Shown here piece after piece: positions 1-8,788 of a stretch of 64,000 nt of DNA (the first letter of the stretch is position 1; each line of letters begins with the position of its first letter). Source of the stretch: Arthrobacter sp. NicSoilB4 (GTDB lineage Bacteria > Actinomycetota > Actinomycetes > Actinomycetales > Micrococcaceae). The notes under the pieces were generated by a model. That model was given only the letters and a program-made list of their open reading frames with translations. It searched no databases and was not told where the DNA came from. The translations under genes and the position numbers were made by a program. Location: the NCBI RefSeq assembly GCF_019977335.1, contig NZ_AP024653.1, positions 1,922,001-1,986,000 on the forward strand, in the 5' to 3' direction.

Positions 1-179
1 TCCTGCAGCTCACACTCGTCCAGTGCAGAAATCTTGTCCATAAGCGCACCGTAAACGCCGGACGAAATCGGGTCACCATCAATGCGTTCTCTTGCCGTGC
101 GAGCCATCCAGCCAGCATACGACAGGCAGACACGGCAGTCCTCAGGTGCGGCCGGAAATAGCTGTTCCGCAGGGGACAC
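1..179 (-). CDS. Partial hypothetical protein, cut by left edge
   Basis: An open frame on the minus strand enters from the left edge. It can begin at a GTG at 179 or at the ATG at 107, and neither has a good ribosome binding site. The readable part has a Cys-x-x-Cys pair (DCRVC) followed by GWMARTARERIDGDP and GVYGAL. I do not recognise the family. The Cys pair and GVYGA are faintly WhiB-like, but the spacing is wrong and I do not call it that. Third-position GC is clearly lower than in the neighbours, so it may be foreign or non-coding. Confidence 0.3.
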   Translation of the reverse strand, partial: MSPAEQLFPAAPEDCRVCLSYAGWMARTARERIDGDPISSGVYGALMDKISALDECELQ

Positions 180-229
180 CAATGCTAGACATACTCAACC
201 AGCGGGCGGCTTGGCCGGAGTGAAACCCG

Positions 230-616
230 TCAATGGAGCGAGATGGTGAGATAGAGAGCCGTAAGAACCAGGACGGTGGGTGTCATGATGAGCCGTTCCG
301 GTTTGCTGCGGGAGATCCCGTTCATGACGATGCCGAGTGCGAAGTATGCGGTGAGGACCCACGCGGAGACGCTTGTGACGGTGTCGTTGATGAGTGGTGG
401 TGCCAAGTCAGCCTTGGCAAGGGCGGTGTAGGCGAAAAGAGCGTACAAGGCGACGGACGCGGCGCTGGCCACCCTCAGTTTCTTCGGAAGTACTGTGTGT
501 CCTCCGCCCCAGGCCATCCTCCCCAGTGGCGCCCCGGCAGCGAGGGCGGCCTGGAAAATCGCCAGGCCGGCCAGGATCGCGCATGCCAGAAGTGCGGAAA
601 GTTGATCTAAAGCCAT
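230..616 (-). CDS. Small integral membrane protein (4 TM), unknown function
   Basis: This 128-residue protein starts at the ATG at 616, which has a GGAGGA ribosome binding site about 9 nt upstream; a longer upstream frame lacks such support. Four hydrophobic helices are visible: LSALLACAILAGLAIFQAAL near the N-terminus, one around AASVALYALFAYTAL, one around VSAWVLTAYFALGIVM, and the C-terminal TPTVLVLTALYLTISL. It looks like a small four-helix inner-membrane protein. I cannot assign a function, and the neighbours give no pathway clue. Confidence 0.7.
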   Translation of the reverse strand: MALDQLSALLACAILAGLAIFQAALAAGAPLGRMAWGGGHTVLPKKLRVASAASVALYALFAYTALAKADLAPPLINDTVTSVSAWVLTAYFALGIVMNGISRSKPERLIMTPTVLVLTALYLTISLH

Positions 617-765
617 CAGGAACTCATCCTCCGTGGAACTGCAGGGGCGGCATCGTGGCAGCCGTTGCCGCAAAAATAGCAGTACCCTCCGCGAAAGTCG
701 GGGAAGCGGAGCGCTTGTACCTGCCTTCACGGCGAAACGCGCTGGGCTCGATTCCGGGCGATGGC

Positions 766-771
766 TATCCT
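766..771 (+). promoter_or_regulatory. -10 element TATCCT of a probable leaderless promoter
   Basis: TATCCT fits the actinobacterial -10 pattern TAnnnT. It lies exactly 6 nt before the ATG at 778, the spacing seen at many other starts in this window. Transcription would start at or next to that ATG. No convincing -35 element is visible. Confidence 0.5.
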
Positions 772-777
772 GACCCT

Positions 778-816
778 ATGGACGTGCTGGCAGCACCGGG
801 CGCAGGCCTACTCTGA
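778..816 (+). CDS. Putative 12-residue leader peptide before the stress protein
   Basis: The ATG at 778 opens a short frame, MDVLAAPGAGLL, that ends at the TGA at 814-816. That stop overlaps the ATG of the following universal stress protein as TGATG. The downstream start has no recognisable ribosome binding site, while the short frame has the TAnnnT-6 nt-ATG layout of a leaderless mRNA. The simplest reading is a leaderless leader peptide whose termination feeds ribosomes to the next gene. This is inference from layout only; no family is known to me. Confidence 0.4.
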   Translation: MDVLAAPGAGLL

Positions 817-1325
817 TGGGATCCTCCCATAACAATCGCCCGTCCGGGGCCGGCAATGAGTGGCTGGTTGGCCCCGTGGTTCTGGGAGTAGCGTGGGAAC
901 CGTCCGGGAACGTGATCCGGGCCGGCGCCGCTCTTGCTGCCCGGCTGAACGCACACCTGATTTGTGCATTCGTGGACCCTGCCAGCTATCTCACCGAATG
1001 GGAACCCGCCGGTTCAAGGACAAGCGCATCCCTGGATCCCGCCGTCAAGAGTGAGACCGACTTCCCCTCCAGCCATGTGCGCGACGGACTCCAGGCAATC
1101 CTGGGACCGCCCGGAGAGGAATGGACGTTCAGGGTGCTGAACGGCGCTGTTGCCCAGGCACTTTGCCGGCTGGCGGACAGCACGGACGCCTCGTTGCTGA
1201 TCGTCGGAGGGCAACGTCCCGGCCGACTCGCTGCCATGGAACGGATCCTGGAGGGATCGGTGAGTGCGGAGTTGGCCAGACTGCAATCCAGGCCAGTCCT
1301 GGTGATTCCAGTTCTGGACGCGTAA
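816..1325 (+). CDS. Universal stress protein, single domain
   Basis: A UspA-family protein of 169 residues, expected to be a cytoplasmic nucleotide-binding stress protein. The N-terminal strand VVLGVAW is followed by the first helix. Near the C-terminus LLIVGGQRPGRLAAMERILEGSVS resembles the ATP-binding G-2x-G-9x-G(S/T) motif, and the protein ends with the usual strand PVLVIPV. The ATG at 816 overlaps the stop of a 12-codon frame and lacks its own ribosome binding site, so translation is probably coupled. The gene converges on the CYTH-CHAD gene, with about 65 bp between the two ends. Confidence 0.85.
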   Translation: MGSSHNNRPSGAGNEWLVGPVVLGVAWEPSGNVIRAGAALAARLNAHLICAFVDPASYLTEWEPAGSRTSASLDPAVKSETDFPSSHVRDGLQAILGPPGEEWTFRVLNGAVAQALCRLADSTDASLLIVGGQRPGRLAAMERILEGSVSAELARLQSRPVLVIPVLDA

Positions 1326-1390
1326 CCGGCACGCCGCGGCCGGATGCGCTGCCGTCCGGCGTCGTGATCTAAATCCGGGCGCACGGCCGC

Positions 1391-2905
1391 CTATTTCCAA
1401 CGGAACGGCTCCGGGGGCGACATGCTCCACGTGCGGAAGAACCGCTCGCGGGATTCCTCGCCAGCCACTTGCTCCAGGGCATGCAGCCGGCCGTAGGTGA
1501 ACGCGGCTTTTCCGCGATGGTTCGCCGCCAGCTCCCGCAGCCGGTCCCGGGTGACAACGCTGTCATGGTGATCACCCAGGCTCTCCTGGATCTCCTCCGC
1601 AGCCCGGGCGAGCGTCGTTGCCCGCTTCCCGAAAATCGGGACCGCCGCTTCCGCCGCGTAGCGCAGCCGCTTGGCGCTCTTTCGGACCTCATGGAGTGCC
1701 GCATCCGTGGCTGGACTTGCGGAGTCGGTATCGAGGGCCAGTACCTCCTTCTTCAGGCGCTTGCGCTCCCTCGACACGAGCCGGCCCACCGTCTGAAGCG
1801 CGTCCGTCCCGGCGGCGTCGGTCAGCGGCGGTTCCCTGAGAAAGGCATCCAGCGAATCGAGCAGGCGGAAGTAGCGGGCACTCCTCAGCGCGGCAAGGCC
1901 CTTCGTGCGTGCACTATGGGCTGCAGCCTCGAAGTGCTCCTCGATCTGCTGCGCAACCGGACCCATCAAGAGGTCCGGCGGTTCGGCACCGATCAGGCCC
2001 AGCAGCCGGGCCTGCATCACCTCGTTGTCCCGGGCCTCACCCACGGTTCCGGCCAGCCATTGAAGCTCTGAGCGCAGCGATCGGGTGACGTCGGGGTCGG
2101 CAAGTTTCCGGAAGGTGGCCAGCGCGGACCGGATCCGCCGCGCGGCCACCCGGAGCTGGTGGACGGAGTCCGGGGCATCCTCCCGGACGCCGGGGTCATT
2201 TCTTTTCAAGGCCTCGACCTGCTTGGCCAAATAAGAAAGCAGCACCGCCGACGCCGGGCCCTCGGGCTCCGGCCCGGGTGCCGGTTTGACCCCCTGAGGG
2301 TACTGTCCGCCCAGGCCGCGGGCGAGTTTGGATGGCAGCGCCGACGGATGATGGCCCGCCGCCGCGAGCAGGGTATCGGCGCCCTTGAGCAACTTCCTGG
2401 GCCCGTCGATAAGTTCAATTTCCCATTCCCGCCACGCCGTGTGGGATTGCGGCTCCAACAGGGTCTCGGAATCCACCCGGTCATCGCTGAAGTCAGCAAG
2501 GGCCGTCCCGTCGGACGCAAAAAGGCGCTGCGTGGTGCGCCGGGTCTTCAGCCTCGCAACCGGAATCACGTCCTGATCCCTCGTATGGACCTGGACGAGT
2601 TGTCGCAGCCGCCGGGGCACCGATTCCGGGTCTTTGCCCAACCGCCCCGTGAATTCCTGCCGTTCCCCAACCGCCACGGGGAGTTTCAGGTGCCATCCGG
2701 CATCGTGTCCGCCGGTCCGCCGGCGCAGCGTGATTCCGCGGGAAGCCAGCGTCAGGCCCGCGGTATCGAAATAGACGGCGTCGAGGGCTTCCTCTTCGGG
2801 TGACCCCGCCCGGTCCACACCCGGCAACGACTCCAGGACCGGCAGTTTGTCGTCCTCGCCGACGTCGTATTTGCGCTCCACTTCGAGCATTCCGGAGTCG
2901 GTCAT
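1391..2905 (-). CDS. CYTH-CHAD domain protein
   Basis: This 504-residue protein joins an N-terminal CYTH domain (about residues 5-200) to a C-terminal CHAD domain (about 215-500). The CYTH signature ExExK is present as E8-V-E10-R-K12, and such domains act on triphosphates with metal ions. The CHAD part has conserved His/Arg/Lys stretches such as HQLRVAARRIRSALATF and KSAKRLRYAAE; CHAD domains are known to bind polyphosphate. I chose the ATG at 2905, which is preceded by TACCCT and 5 nt, close to the leaderless spacing; a TTG two codons earlier is also possible. The role is probably in phosphate or polyphosphate metabolism. The substrate is not known from sequence. Confidence 0.88.
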   Translation of the reverse strand: MTDSGMLEVERKYDVGEDDKLPVLESLPGVDRAGSPEEEALDAVYFDTAGLTLASRGITLRRRTGGHDAGWHLKLPVAVGERQEFTGRLGKDPESVPRRLRQLVQVHTRDQDVIPVARLKTRRTTQRLFASDGTALADFSDDRVDSETLLEPQSHTAWREWEIELIDGPRKLLKGADTLLAAAGHHPSALPSKLARGLGGQYPQGVKPAPGPEPEGPASAVLLSYLAKQVEALKRNDPGVREDAPDSVHQLRVAARRIRSALATFRKLADPDVTRSLRSELQWLAGTVGEARDNEVMQARLLGLIGAEPPDLLMGPVAQQIEEHFEAAAHSARTKGLAALRSARYFRLLDSLDAFLREPPLTDAAGTDALQTVGRLVSRERKRLKKEVLALDTDSASPATDAALHEVRKSAKRLRYAAEAAVPIFGKRATTLARAAEEIQESLGDHHDSVVTRDRLRELAANHRGKAAFTYGRLHALEQVAGEESRERFFRTWSMSPPEPFRWK

Positions 2906-3006
2906 GGCCAAGGGTAGGCCCTGTGGACCGGGGGCCGCATGAGCCGAAAGTCCCGCATGAGCCCCGGAAGGATCCGGTGCCCCTGCTTTGTAGGCACAAT
3001 GGAAGC

Positions 3007-5679
3007 GTGACTTCTCCGGCCGTTCCGCTGCCCCCTGCTCCCGCCCCCTTCGACCTGGGGGTTATCGGGGCCGGCCTGGCATTCGCGCACTCTCTCGGTG
3101 AGCTGGCTGACGCGCTACGGGCCGGAGCCCCTGGTGCGACCGCCGTGGTGCAGGCGCCGCCGGGCACGGGCAAGACAACCCTCGTTCCGCCGGTGCTGGC
3201 CAACCTCGCCCTGGGTGCCACCCCGCAGCCGGGCCGGGAGGGCAGCCCGCGGATCATCGTCACCCAGCCGCGGCGGGTCGCCGCCCGTTCGGCGGCACGC
3301 CGTCTCGCTGCGCTGGACGGCAGCAAGCTGGGGGACCGTGTGGGGTACACGGTCCGCGGCGAACGCCAGGCCGGGCCGGACACCCTGATCGAATTTGTCA
3401 CGCCGGGCATCCTGTTGAACCGCCTGCTCGCGGATCCGGGACTGGAAACAGCCAGCGCCGTCATCCTCGACGAAGTGCACGAACGCGGCCTCGAGACGGA
3501 CCTGCTGCTCGGCATGCTCAACGAAGTCCGCCAGCTGCGCGGGGATCTCGCCCTCGTCGCCATGTCCGCCACGCTCGACGCGCCGCGCTTCGCCGCCCTG
3601 ATCGGAGGCGGTGGGGTGTCCGGGGACGCAGCGGAGAACGACGGCGGCGGGCCTGCGACCGTCGTCGACTGTCCGTCCGCTCTGTACCCGCTTGAAGTCG
3701 ACTGGGTTCCGGCCGCGGTGCCGAGGCTGGATGAACGCGGGGTGACACGCGCCTTCCTGGAGCACGTGGCGGATACTGCCGCTGCATCGCACGCGGAAGC
3801 GCTGGCGTCAGGCCGGGACATTGACGCCCTGGTATTCGTTCCGGGAGCGTGGGAAGTGTCCTATGTGGCGGGCCGACTGCGCGGCCGGACACGAGCGGAG
3901 ATCCTGGAACTGCACGGACAGATCGGCCCCGCCGAACAGGACCGTGCCGTCTCGGGGCGGGAACCCGGCGGCAGCCCCCGGATCATCGTGGCGACGTCGC
4001 TTGCCGAATCCTCGTTGACCGTCCCGGGGGTCCGGCTGGTCGTCGACTCGGGGCTGTCCCGGGAGCCCCGACGCGATGCGAGCCGGGGCATGTCCGGACT
4101 CGTTAACGTGTCCTGCTCCCGTGCGTCCGCCGAACAGCGCGCCGGGCGCGCGGCCCGCCAGGGACCCGGCCGTGTGGTCCGCTGCTACGACCAGAAGTCC
4201 TACGGCGCCGCCCCTGCCCACCCGACGCCGGAAATCGCCGTCGCGGACCTCACCGGCGCCGCCCTGGTCCTGGCCTGCTGGGGATCGCCCGGCGGCCGCG
4301 GGCTGTCATTGCCCGACGCCCCGCCGCGGGCCGCGATGGACGAAGCAGTGGAGGTGCTGCGGGAACTTGGTGCGGTAGGTGCGGAAGGCACTGCCACGGT
4401 TCTTGGCAAGGCGCTGGCCCGGGTTCCCGCCGACCCCCGGCTGGCCCGGGCCTTGCTGGACGGAGCCGCCGCCGTGGGGAACCGCGCCGCCGCGGAAGCC
4501 GTCGCCCTGGTCACCGGGGACCAGCGGGCCCCCGGGGCTGATCTTCCGCGCCTCCTGGCGGCCCTGCGCACGGGAAAGGATCCGGCGTCCCGGCGCTGGA
4601 CGGAGGACGTCCGGCGGATGGAGACGATCGCCCGCCAGGAACGGTCCGGCGTCGCCTCCCCTCCCGCAACGGCGGTGACCGCGGCGGAGGCGGCCGGCTA
4701 CGTCGTCGCCCTCGCATTCCCGGACCGTGTCGGGCGCAGGGTGCCGGGCGACGGGCCGGAGCGCTACCTGCTCACCTCCGGGACGCGGGCCGGGCTTCCG
4801 GCCGGAAGTTCCCTGTCGGGGCACGAATGGCTTGCCGTCGCGGAAGTGTCCCGGGCCCAGGGGCGGGACGCAGCCGGTACCGGCGCCGTCATCCGTTCTG
4901 CGGCGCCGCTGACGGCGGACACGGCCGAGGCCGCCGCCCGGCACCTCCTGGCCGACACTGTGGAGGCCCGGTTCGGCCAGGGCAGGGTCACCGCCCGGAA
5001 GGAGCGCCGGCTGGGCGCGATCGTGCTGTCCTCCACCCCGGTGCGCCCCTCAGCCGCCGATGGCCGGGCGGCGGTTGCCCGGGCGCTGGAGAAGGACGGG
5101 CTGGGAAGCATTGGATGGTCGACGGCGGCGGACGCCTTGCGCCGGCGGCTCGCCCTGGTGCGCCGGGGACTGGGGGACCCGTGGCCGGACGTGTCCGAGC
5201 CGGCGCTGCTGGCCCGGCTCGACGAGTGGCTGGCTCCCGAACTTGAAGCGCTGGCCGGCGGGGCTGCCACGAGCGGCATTGATCTGGCGGAGCCTCTGCG
5301 GCGCCTCCTGCCGTGGCCCGACGCCGGCCTGCTCGGGGAGCTGGTGCCGGAACGGCTTGAAGTGCCGAGCGGCTCCTGGGTGAAAATCGACTACCCGGCG
5401 GTGGAGGACGACGGCGGCCGCCCGGTGGTGGCCGTCAAGCTGCAGGAATGCTTCGGGTGGGACCGGACGCCTCGGCTGGTGGGCGGACGCGTGCCGGTGT
5501 TGTTCCACCTATTGTCGCCCGCGCGGCGGCCACTGGCCGTGACGGACGACCTCGCCTCGTTCTGGTCGGGCCCCTATGCGCAGGTCCGCGCCGAGATGCG
5601 GGGCCGGTACCCCCGGCATCCGTGGCCGGAGGATCCGTGGACGGCGCCGGCGACCGCCAGGACCAAGAGCAGGGGCTGA
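3007..5679 (+). CDS. hrpB: ATP-dependent helicase HrpB
   Basis: An 890-residue DEAH-box-like superfamily 2 helicase. Walker A is PPGTGKTT (residues 51-58), motif II is DEVH (155-158), and motif III is SAT (about 187-189). The C-terminal half carries the HrpB-specific region, including RLALVRRGLGDPWPDVSE. The likely start is the GTG at 3007: CACAAT lies 6 nt upstream as a -10 candidate, and the frame upstream of it reads as basic, unconserved sequence. The family is a putative RNA helicase of unclear physiological role. It is divergent from the CYTH-CHAD gene with about 100 bp between. Confidence 0.92.
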   Translation: MTSPAVPLPPAPAPFDLGVIGAGLAFAHSLGELADALRAGAPGATAVVQAPPGTGKTTLVPPVLANLALGATPQPGREGSPRIIVTQPRRVAARSAARRLAALDGSKLGDRVGYTVRGERQAGPDTLIEFVTPGILLNRLLADPGLETASAVILDEVHERGLETDLLLGMLNEVRQLRGDLALVAMSATLDAPRFAALIGGGGVSGDAAENDGGGPATVVDCPSALYPLEVDWVPAAVPRLDERGVTRAFLEHVADTAAASHAEALASGRDIDALVFVPGAWEVSYVAGRLRGRTRAEILELHGQIGPAEQDRAVSGREPGGSPRIIVATSLAESSLTVPGVRLVVDSGLSREPRRDASRGMSGLVNVSCSRASAEQRAGRAARQGPGRVVRCYDQKSYGAAPAHPTPEIAVADLTGAALVLACWGSPGGRGLSLPDAPPRAAMDEAVEVLRELGAVGAEGTATVLGKALARVPADPRLARALLDGAAAVGNRAAAEAVALVTGDQRAPGADLPRLLAALRTGKDPASRRWTEDVRRMETIARQERSGVASPPATAVTAAEAAGYVVALAFPDRVGRRVPGDGPERYLLTSGTRAGLPAGSSLSGHEWLAVAEVSRAQGRDAAGTGAVIRSAAPLTADTAEAAARHLLADTVEARFGQGRVTARKERRLGAIVLSSTPVRPSAADGRAAVARALEKDGLGSIGWSTAADALRRRLALVRRGLGDPWPDVSEPALLARLDEWLAPELEALAGGAATSGIDLAEPLRRLLPWPDAGLLGELVPERLEVPSGSWVKIDYPAVEDDGGRPVVAVKLQECFGWDRTPRLVGGRVPVLFHLLSPARRPLAVTDDLASFWSGPYAQVRAEMRGRYPRHPWPEDPWTAPATARTKSRG

Positions 5680-5782
5680 TTCCGGGCGGCTGTTACGGCA
5701 TTGTGACGTGGCTCACGGCGTGTTGGGTATCCTGATAGCGGTCAGGAAGTCGGCCGTTCATGCGTTACAGGGGATATTTATT

Positions 5783-6055
5783 ATGACCAACAAACTCGAC
5801 ATCACCGTCGCTGTCGATCTCAGTTCAGAGTCTGCCCTCGTGTCACCGCAGGGGAAACTCACCGTTCGAAACGTTCCAAGCCTCATCGCAGTCGCCCGCC
5901 GGGCCGGCTCCTTCGGGTATGGCCTCGACACCGTCGTGGATCTGCGGAAGCTGACCGCTGCAGAGCCTGAAGCCGTAGCAATGATCCGTGATTCGGGCTG
6001 GCAGGGGAGCCACCTGCTGGGCGCCGGCAAGGCCGGCCGGGTGCGTGCGGCATGA
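5783..6055 (+). CDS. Small hypothetical protein, possibly STAS-like
   Basis: A 90-residue soluble protein. The ATG at 5783 has GGGGA about 10 nt upstream. The pattern of strands and helices (ITVAVDL, SPQGKLTVRNVPSLIAVARRA, LDTVVDLRKLTAAEPEAVAM) resembles a STAS fold, in which GxLT...NV and a vDLrxLt segment are usual, but the match is loose. It overlaps the next gene by 4 bp (ATGA), so the two are translated together. I infer a small regulatory protein; no partner is identifiable. Confidence 0.7.
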   Translation: MTNKLDITVAVDLSSESALVSPQGKLTVRNVPSLIAVARRAGSFGYGLDTVVDLRKLTAAEPEAVAMIRDSGWQGSHLLGAGKAGRVRAA

Positions 6056-6348
6056 GCCCCGAGACCGCCGCCGGGTACGGTTCCCCGGCGCATGGCCACA
6101 GGGCTGAGCTGATTTTCGATTCCTTCCGCCGCTGGCCACTGGTGCCCTCCTCGCAGCTGGTGCGGCTCCGCTCGGCGTTGCTGCAGTGCGTCGAGCTGGC
6201 GTCACCGGATAACGGCCGGGATCTCTCGGAGTCGGCCGGAAGACTGCTCCAGCTCGTCACGGACGAACTGGAGCGCCGTTTCGACATGCCTGGGCCCGCG
6301 GTCCTGCCGGCGGGGTTCCGGCGGGCGCGGCGGCTCCCTCACGCGTAG
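6052..6348 (+). CDS. Small hypothetical protein, coupled to upstream gene
   Basis: This 98-residue soluble, mostly helical protein starts at an ATG overlapping the stop of the preceding gene (ATGA at 6052-6055). It contains a hydrophobic helix region around LVRLRSALLQCVELA and another around RLLQLVTDELERRF, and ends in a basic tail. I do not recognise the family. The tight overlap suggests that it and the preceding STAS-like protein work together. Its 3' end overlaps the convergent nicotinate phosphoribosyltransferase gene by about 10 bp. Confidence 0.65.
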   Translation: MSPETAAGYGSPAHGHRAELIFDSFRRWPLVPSSQLVRLRSALLQCVELASPDNGRDLSESAGRLLQLVTDELERRFDMPGPAVLPAGFRRARRLPHA

Positions 6349-7661
6349 ACGGTAGGGATGGCGGGGTCGCCCCGCTGTAACCGGTTCACGACGGCGGGCA
6401 ACTCGGCCATCGTGTCGGCGTGCCGGCGCCGGGCCCTCGCCACGGCCTCCGGCCCGGTCCAGCCTGGCAGGAGCTCTCCGTCCCGGATGAACTGCCGCAA
6501 CAGAGGCCTCCCGTTGGGTTCCTCCGCGGGCGGGTGGCCAACGCCGAGGACCTCATGAGTGGCTGTGCCCGATCCGTCGAGCCTGCGCACCGCATGCTTC
6601 CTGCCGCCGACGTTGATCTTGTTCTTGGAGCTCTTGGCCACCGCAACGAACTCCCCGGCGTCGTTGGTGCGGCTGACGAGTTTGTAGACCATCCCTGCGG
6701 TGGGGGCGCCGGAGCCCGTGACCAGCGCCGTGCCGATCCCATACGCGTCGGCCGGGGCGGCCCGGAGGGCCGCGACGGAGTATTCGTCGAGGTCGGACGT
6801 GACGACGATCTTCGTGTGCACGTTGCCCAGGCTGTCCAGCAGCTCACGGACCCACTTCGCCTGGGCCACCAGGTCGCCGGAATCGAGCCGCACCGCGCCC
6901 AGTTTGTCCCCGGCGAGCTCGACGGCGGTCCGGACGGCCGCTTCGACGTCGTAGGTGTCCACCAGCAGTGTGGTCCCGGGCCCCAGCGAGTCCAGTTGCG
7001 CCCGGAACGCGTCGCGTTCGGTGTCGTGCAGGAGCGTGAATGAATGAGCGGCCGTGCCGACCGTCCGGAGGCCGTACCGCCGGCCGGCCTCCAGGTTCGA
7101 CGTCGCCTCGAAGCCGGCGATGACGGCGGCGCGGGCAGCGGCCGCGGCGGCCTCCTCCTGGGCGCGGCGTGAACCCATTTCAATGCAGGGCCGGCCGCCC
7201 GCCGCGCTGACCATCCGGGAGGCGGCAGAGGCAATGGCGCTGTCATGGTTAAGGACGGACAGTACAAAGGTTTCCAGGATGCAGGCCTCGGCGAAGGTGG
7301 ATTCCACGATCAGGACGGGGGAGTAGGGGAAGTACGCTTCCCCCTCCGGGTAGCCCCAGACGTCGCCGGAAAACCGGAAGTCGGCGAGGCGGGCCAGCGT
7401 ATCCGTATTGACGACGCCGGTCCGGTCCAGGAAGTCCAGCTCCGGCGGGCCGAAACGGAACCGGGCGATGCCGTCCAGCAGCCGACCGGTCCCGGCTACG
7501 ATCCCGTACCGTCGGCCCTCCGGCAGTCCGCGGGCGAAGGCCTCGAACACTGTCCTGCGTTCCGCGGCCCCGGAATGGAGGGCCGCCTGCAGCATGGTCA
7601 GTTCGTAATGGTCGGTGTAGAGCGACGTGACGGGGCAGTCCCGGGCCTGCGTGGTGTCCAT
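6339..7661 (-). CDS. pncB: Nicotinate phosphoribosyltransferase
   Basis: A 440-residue enzyme that makes nicotinate mononucleotide from nicotinate and PRPP in the NAD salvage (Preiss-Handler) pathway. The N-terminus SLYTDHYELTMLQAAL is typical of the family. The AHSF segment corresponds to the phosphorylatable-histidine region, and RLDSGDLVAQAKWVRELLD matches the conserved phosphate-binding region. Length fits the bacterial family. The ATG at 7661 has TACGGT 5 nt upstream (possible leaderless -10) and GGAGGA further upstream, so the translation mode is ambiguous. Confidence 0.93.
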   Translation of the reverse strand: MDTTQARDCPVTSLYTDHYELTMLQAALHSGAAERRTVFEAFARGLPEGRRYGIVAGTGRLLDGIARFRFGPPELDFLDRTGVVNTDTLARLADFRFSGDVWGYPEGEAYFPYSPVLIVESTFAEACILETFVLSVLNHDSAIASAASRMVSAAGGRPCIEMGSRRAQEEAAAAAARAAVIAGFEATSNLEAGRRYGLRTVGTAAHSFTLLHDTERDAFRAQLDSLGPGTTLLVDTYDVEAAVRTAVELAGDKLGAVRLDSGDLVAQAKWVRELLDSLGNVHTKIVVTSDLDEYSVAALRAAPADAYGIGTALVTGSGAPTAGMVYKLVSRTNDAGEFVAVAKSSKNKINVGGRKHAVRRLDGSGTATHEVLGVGHPPAEEPNGRPLLRQFIRDGELLPGWTGPEAVARARRRHADTMAELPAVVNRLQRGDPAIPTVYA

Positions 7662-7739
7662 GATTAACCGTAGTCCTCCGAGGTCAGGCGGGGTGCGATC
7701 CCGCCGTCCTGCCTATTCAGTTTGTTTCCTGACTGGGAG

Positions 7740-7745
7740 TACCTT
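7740..7745 (+). promoter_or_regulatory. -10 element TACCTT, leaderless start of the LigD-type gene
   Basis: TACCTT (TAnnnT) is followed by exactly 6 nt and the ATG at 7752. There is no ribosome binding site between them, so the mRNA is probably leaderless. Confidence 0.55.
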
Positions 7746-7751
7746 GTCCCC

Positions 7752-8774
7752 ATGGCCAAGGAAGAAGCAAGCGTCACTGTAAGCAGCCCCAGCGGAGACC
7801 GGGAGCTGAGGATCTCCAGCCCCGGCAGGGTCCTGTGGCCGCAGCTCGGGCTCACCAAGCTGGACCTTGCCCGGTACATCATCGACGTCGGGGACGCTTT
7901 CCTGGCGGCGAACGGTGACCGTCCCGTCACACTCCAGCGGTTCGGTGGCGGCATTGACGGCGAACAGTTCTTCTCGAAGAACCCGCCGCGGGGCGCCCCG
8001 GACTTTGTGCGCTCGGTCATGGTGGTCTACCCCAGCGGCCGCTCCCATCCCCAGCTCGTGATTGACGAGATCGCCGCCGCGGTCTGGGCGGTGCAGATGA
8101 ATACCGTGGTCTTCCACCCATGGGCGTCACGGGCCGGCAATCCGGACAATCCCGACCAGCTCCGGATCGACCTGGACCCGCAGCCCGGCACCGGGTTCGA
8201 GGAGGCGGTTCCCGCGGCGCAGGAACTGCGGTCCGTGCTGTCAGAGGCCGGGCTGGAATCCTTTATTAAGACTTCCGGCAACCGGGGACTCCATGTGTTC
8301 GCGCCGATCGAACCCACCCGTGAGTTCCTCGACGTGCGCCATGCCGTGATCGCGGCTGCCCGCGAACTCGAGCGGCGGATGCCGGAGAACGTGACCACCG
8401 CCTGGTGGAAGGAGGAGCGCGGCACACGGATTTTCGTCGACTTCAATCAGGCGAACCGCGACCGCACCATGGCAGGGGCCTACAGCCCGCGTGCCCTGCC
8501 AGGTGCCACCGTTTCCTGCCCGATCGGCTGGGAGGAGCTGGAGCACGTTACCACCAAGGACTTCACAGTCGCCACGGTGCCGCAGCGGCTCAAGGCCACG
8601 GGAGACCCGTGGGCGGCCATGCATTCGAAGCCGGGAACCATCGACGTCCTCCTGGGATGGTGGGAGCGGGATCTTGCGGCCGGACTGGGGGAGATGCCCT
8701 TCCCGCCGGATTTCCCGAAGATGCCCGGCGAGCCAATGCGCGTGCAGCCCAGCCGGGCCAAGAACAAGGATTAG
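7752..8774 (+). CDS. Standalone LigD-type DNA polymerase/primase domain protein
   Basis: A 340-residue protein of the archaeo-eukaryotic primase family related to the polymerase domain of LigD, used in bacterial non-homologous end joining. Family motifs are visible: HPWAS near residue 122, the metal-binding pair in LDLD-type RIDLDPQ near 138-144, SGNRGLHVF near 172, and the third acidic site in FVDFNQANR. No ligase or phosphoesterase domain is fused, and no Ku or ligase gene lies in the window. The start is the ATG at 7752, set by the leaderless promoter; an upstream TTG in frame is less likely. It probably acts in DNA repair or primer synthesis. Confidence 0.88.
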   Translation: MAKEEASVTVSSPSGDRELRISSPGRVLWPQLGLTKLDLARYIIDVGDAFLAANGDRPVTLQRFGGGIDGEQFFSKNPPRGAPDFVRSVMVVYPSGRSHPQLVIDEIAAAVWAVQMNTVVFHPWASRAGNPDNPDQLRIDLDPQPGTGFEEAVPAAQELRSVLSEAGLESFIKTSGNRGLHVFAPIEPTREFLDVRHAVIAAARELERRMPENVTTAWWKEERGTRIFVDFNQANRDRTMAGAYSPRALPGATVSCPIGWEELEHVTTKDFTVATVPQRLKATGDPWAAMHSKPGTIDVLLGWWERDLAAGLGEMPFPPDFPKMPGEPMRVQPSRAKNKD

Positions 8775-8788
8775 TTCCCTGGAGCGGG

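Noticed and set aside
1..179. WhiB-type regulator at the left edge
   Set aside because: A Cys pair and GVYGA look vaguely similar, but the four-cysteine spacing and GVWGG turn are not met.
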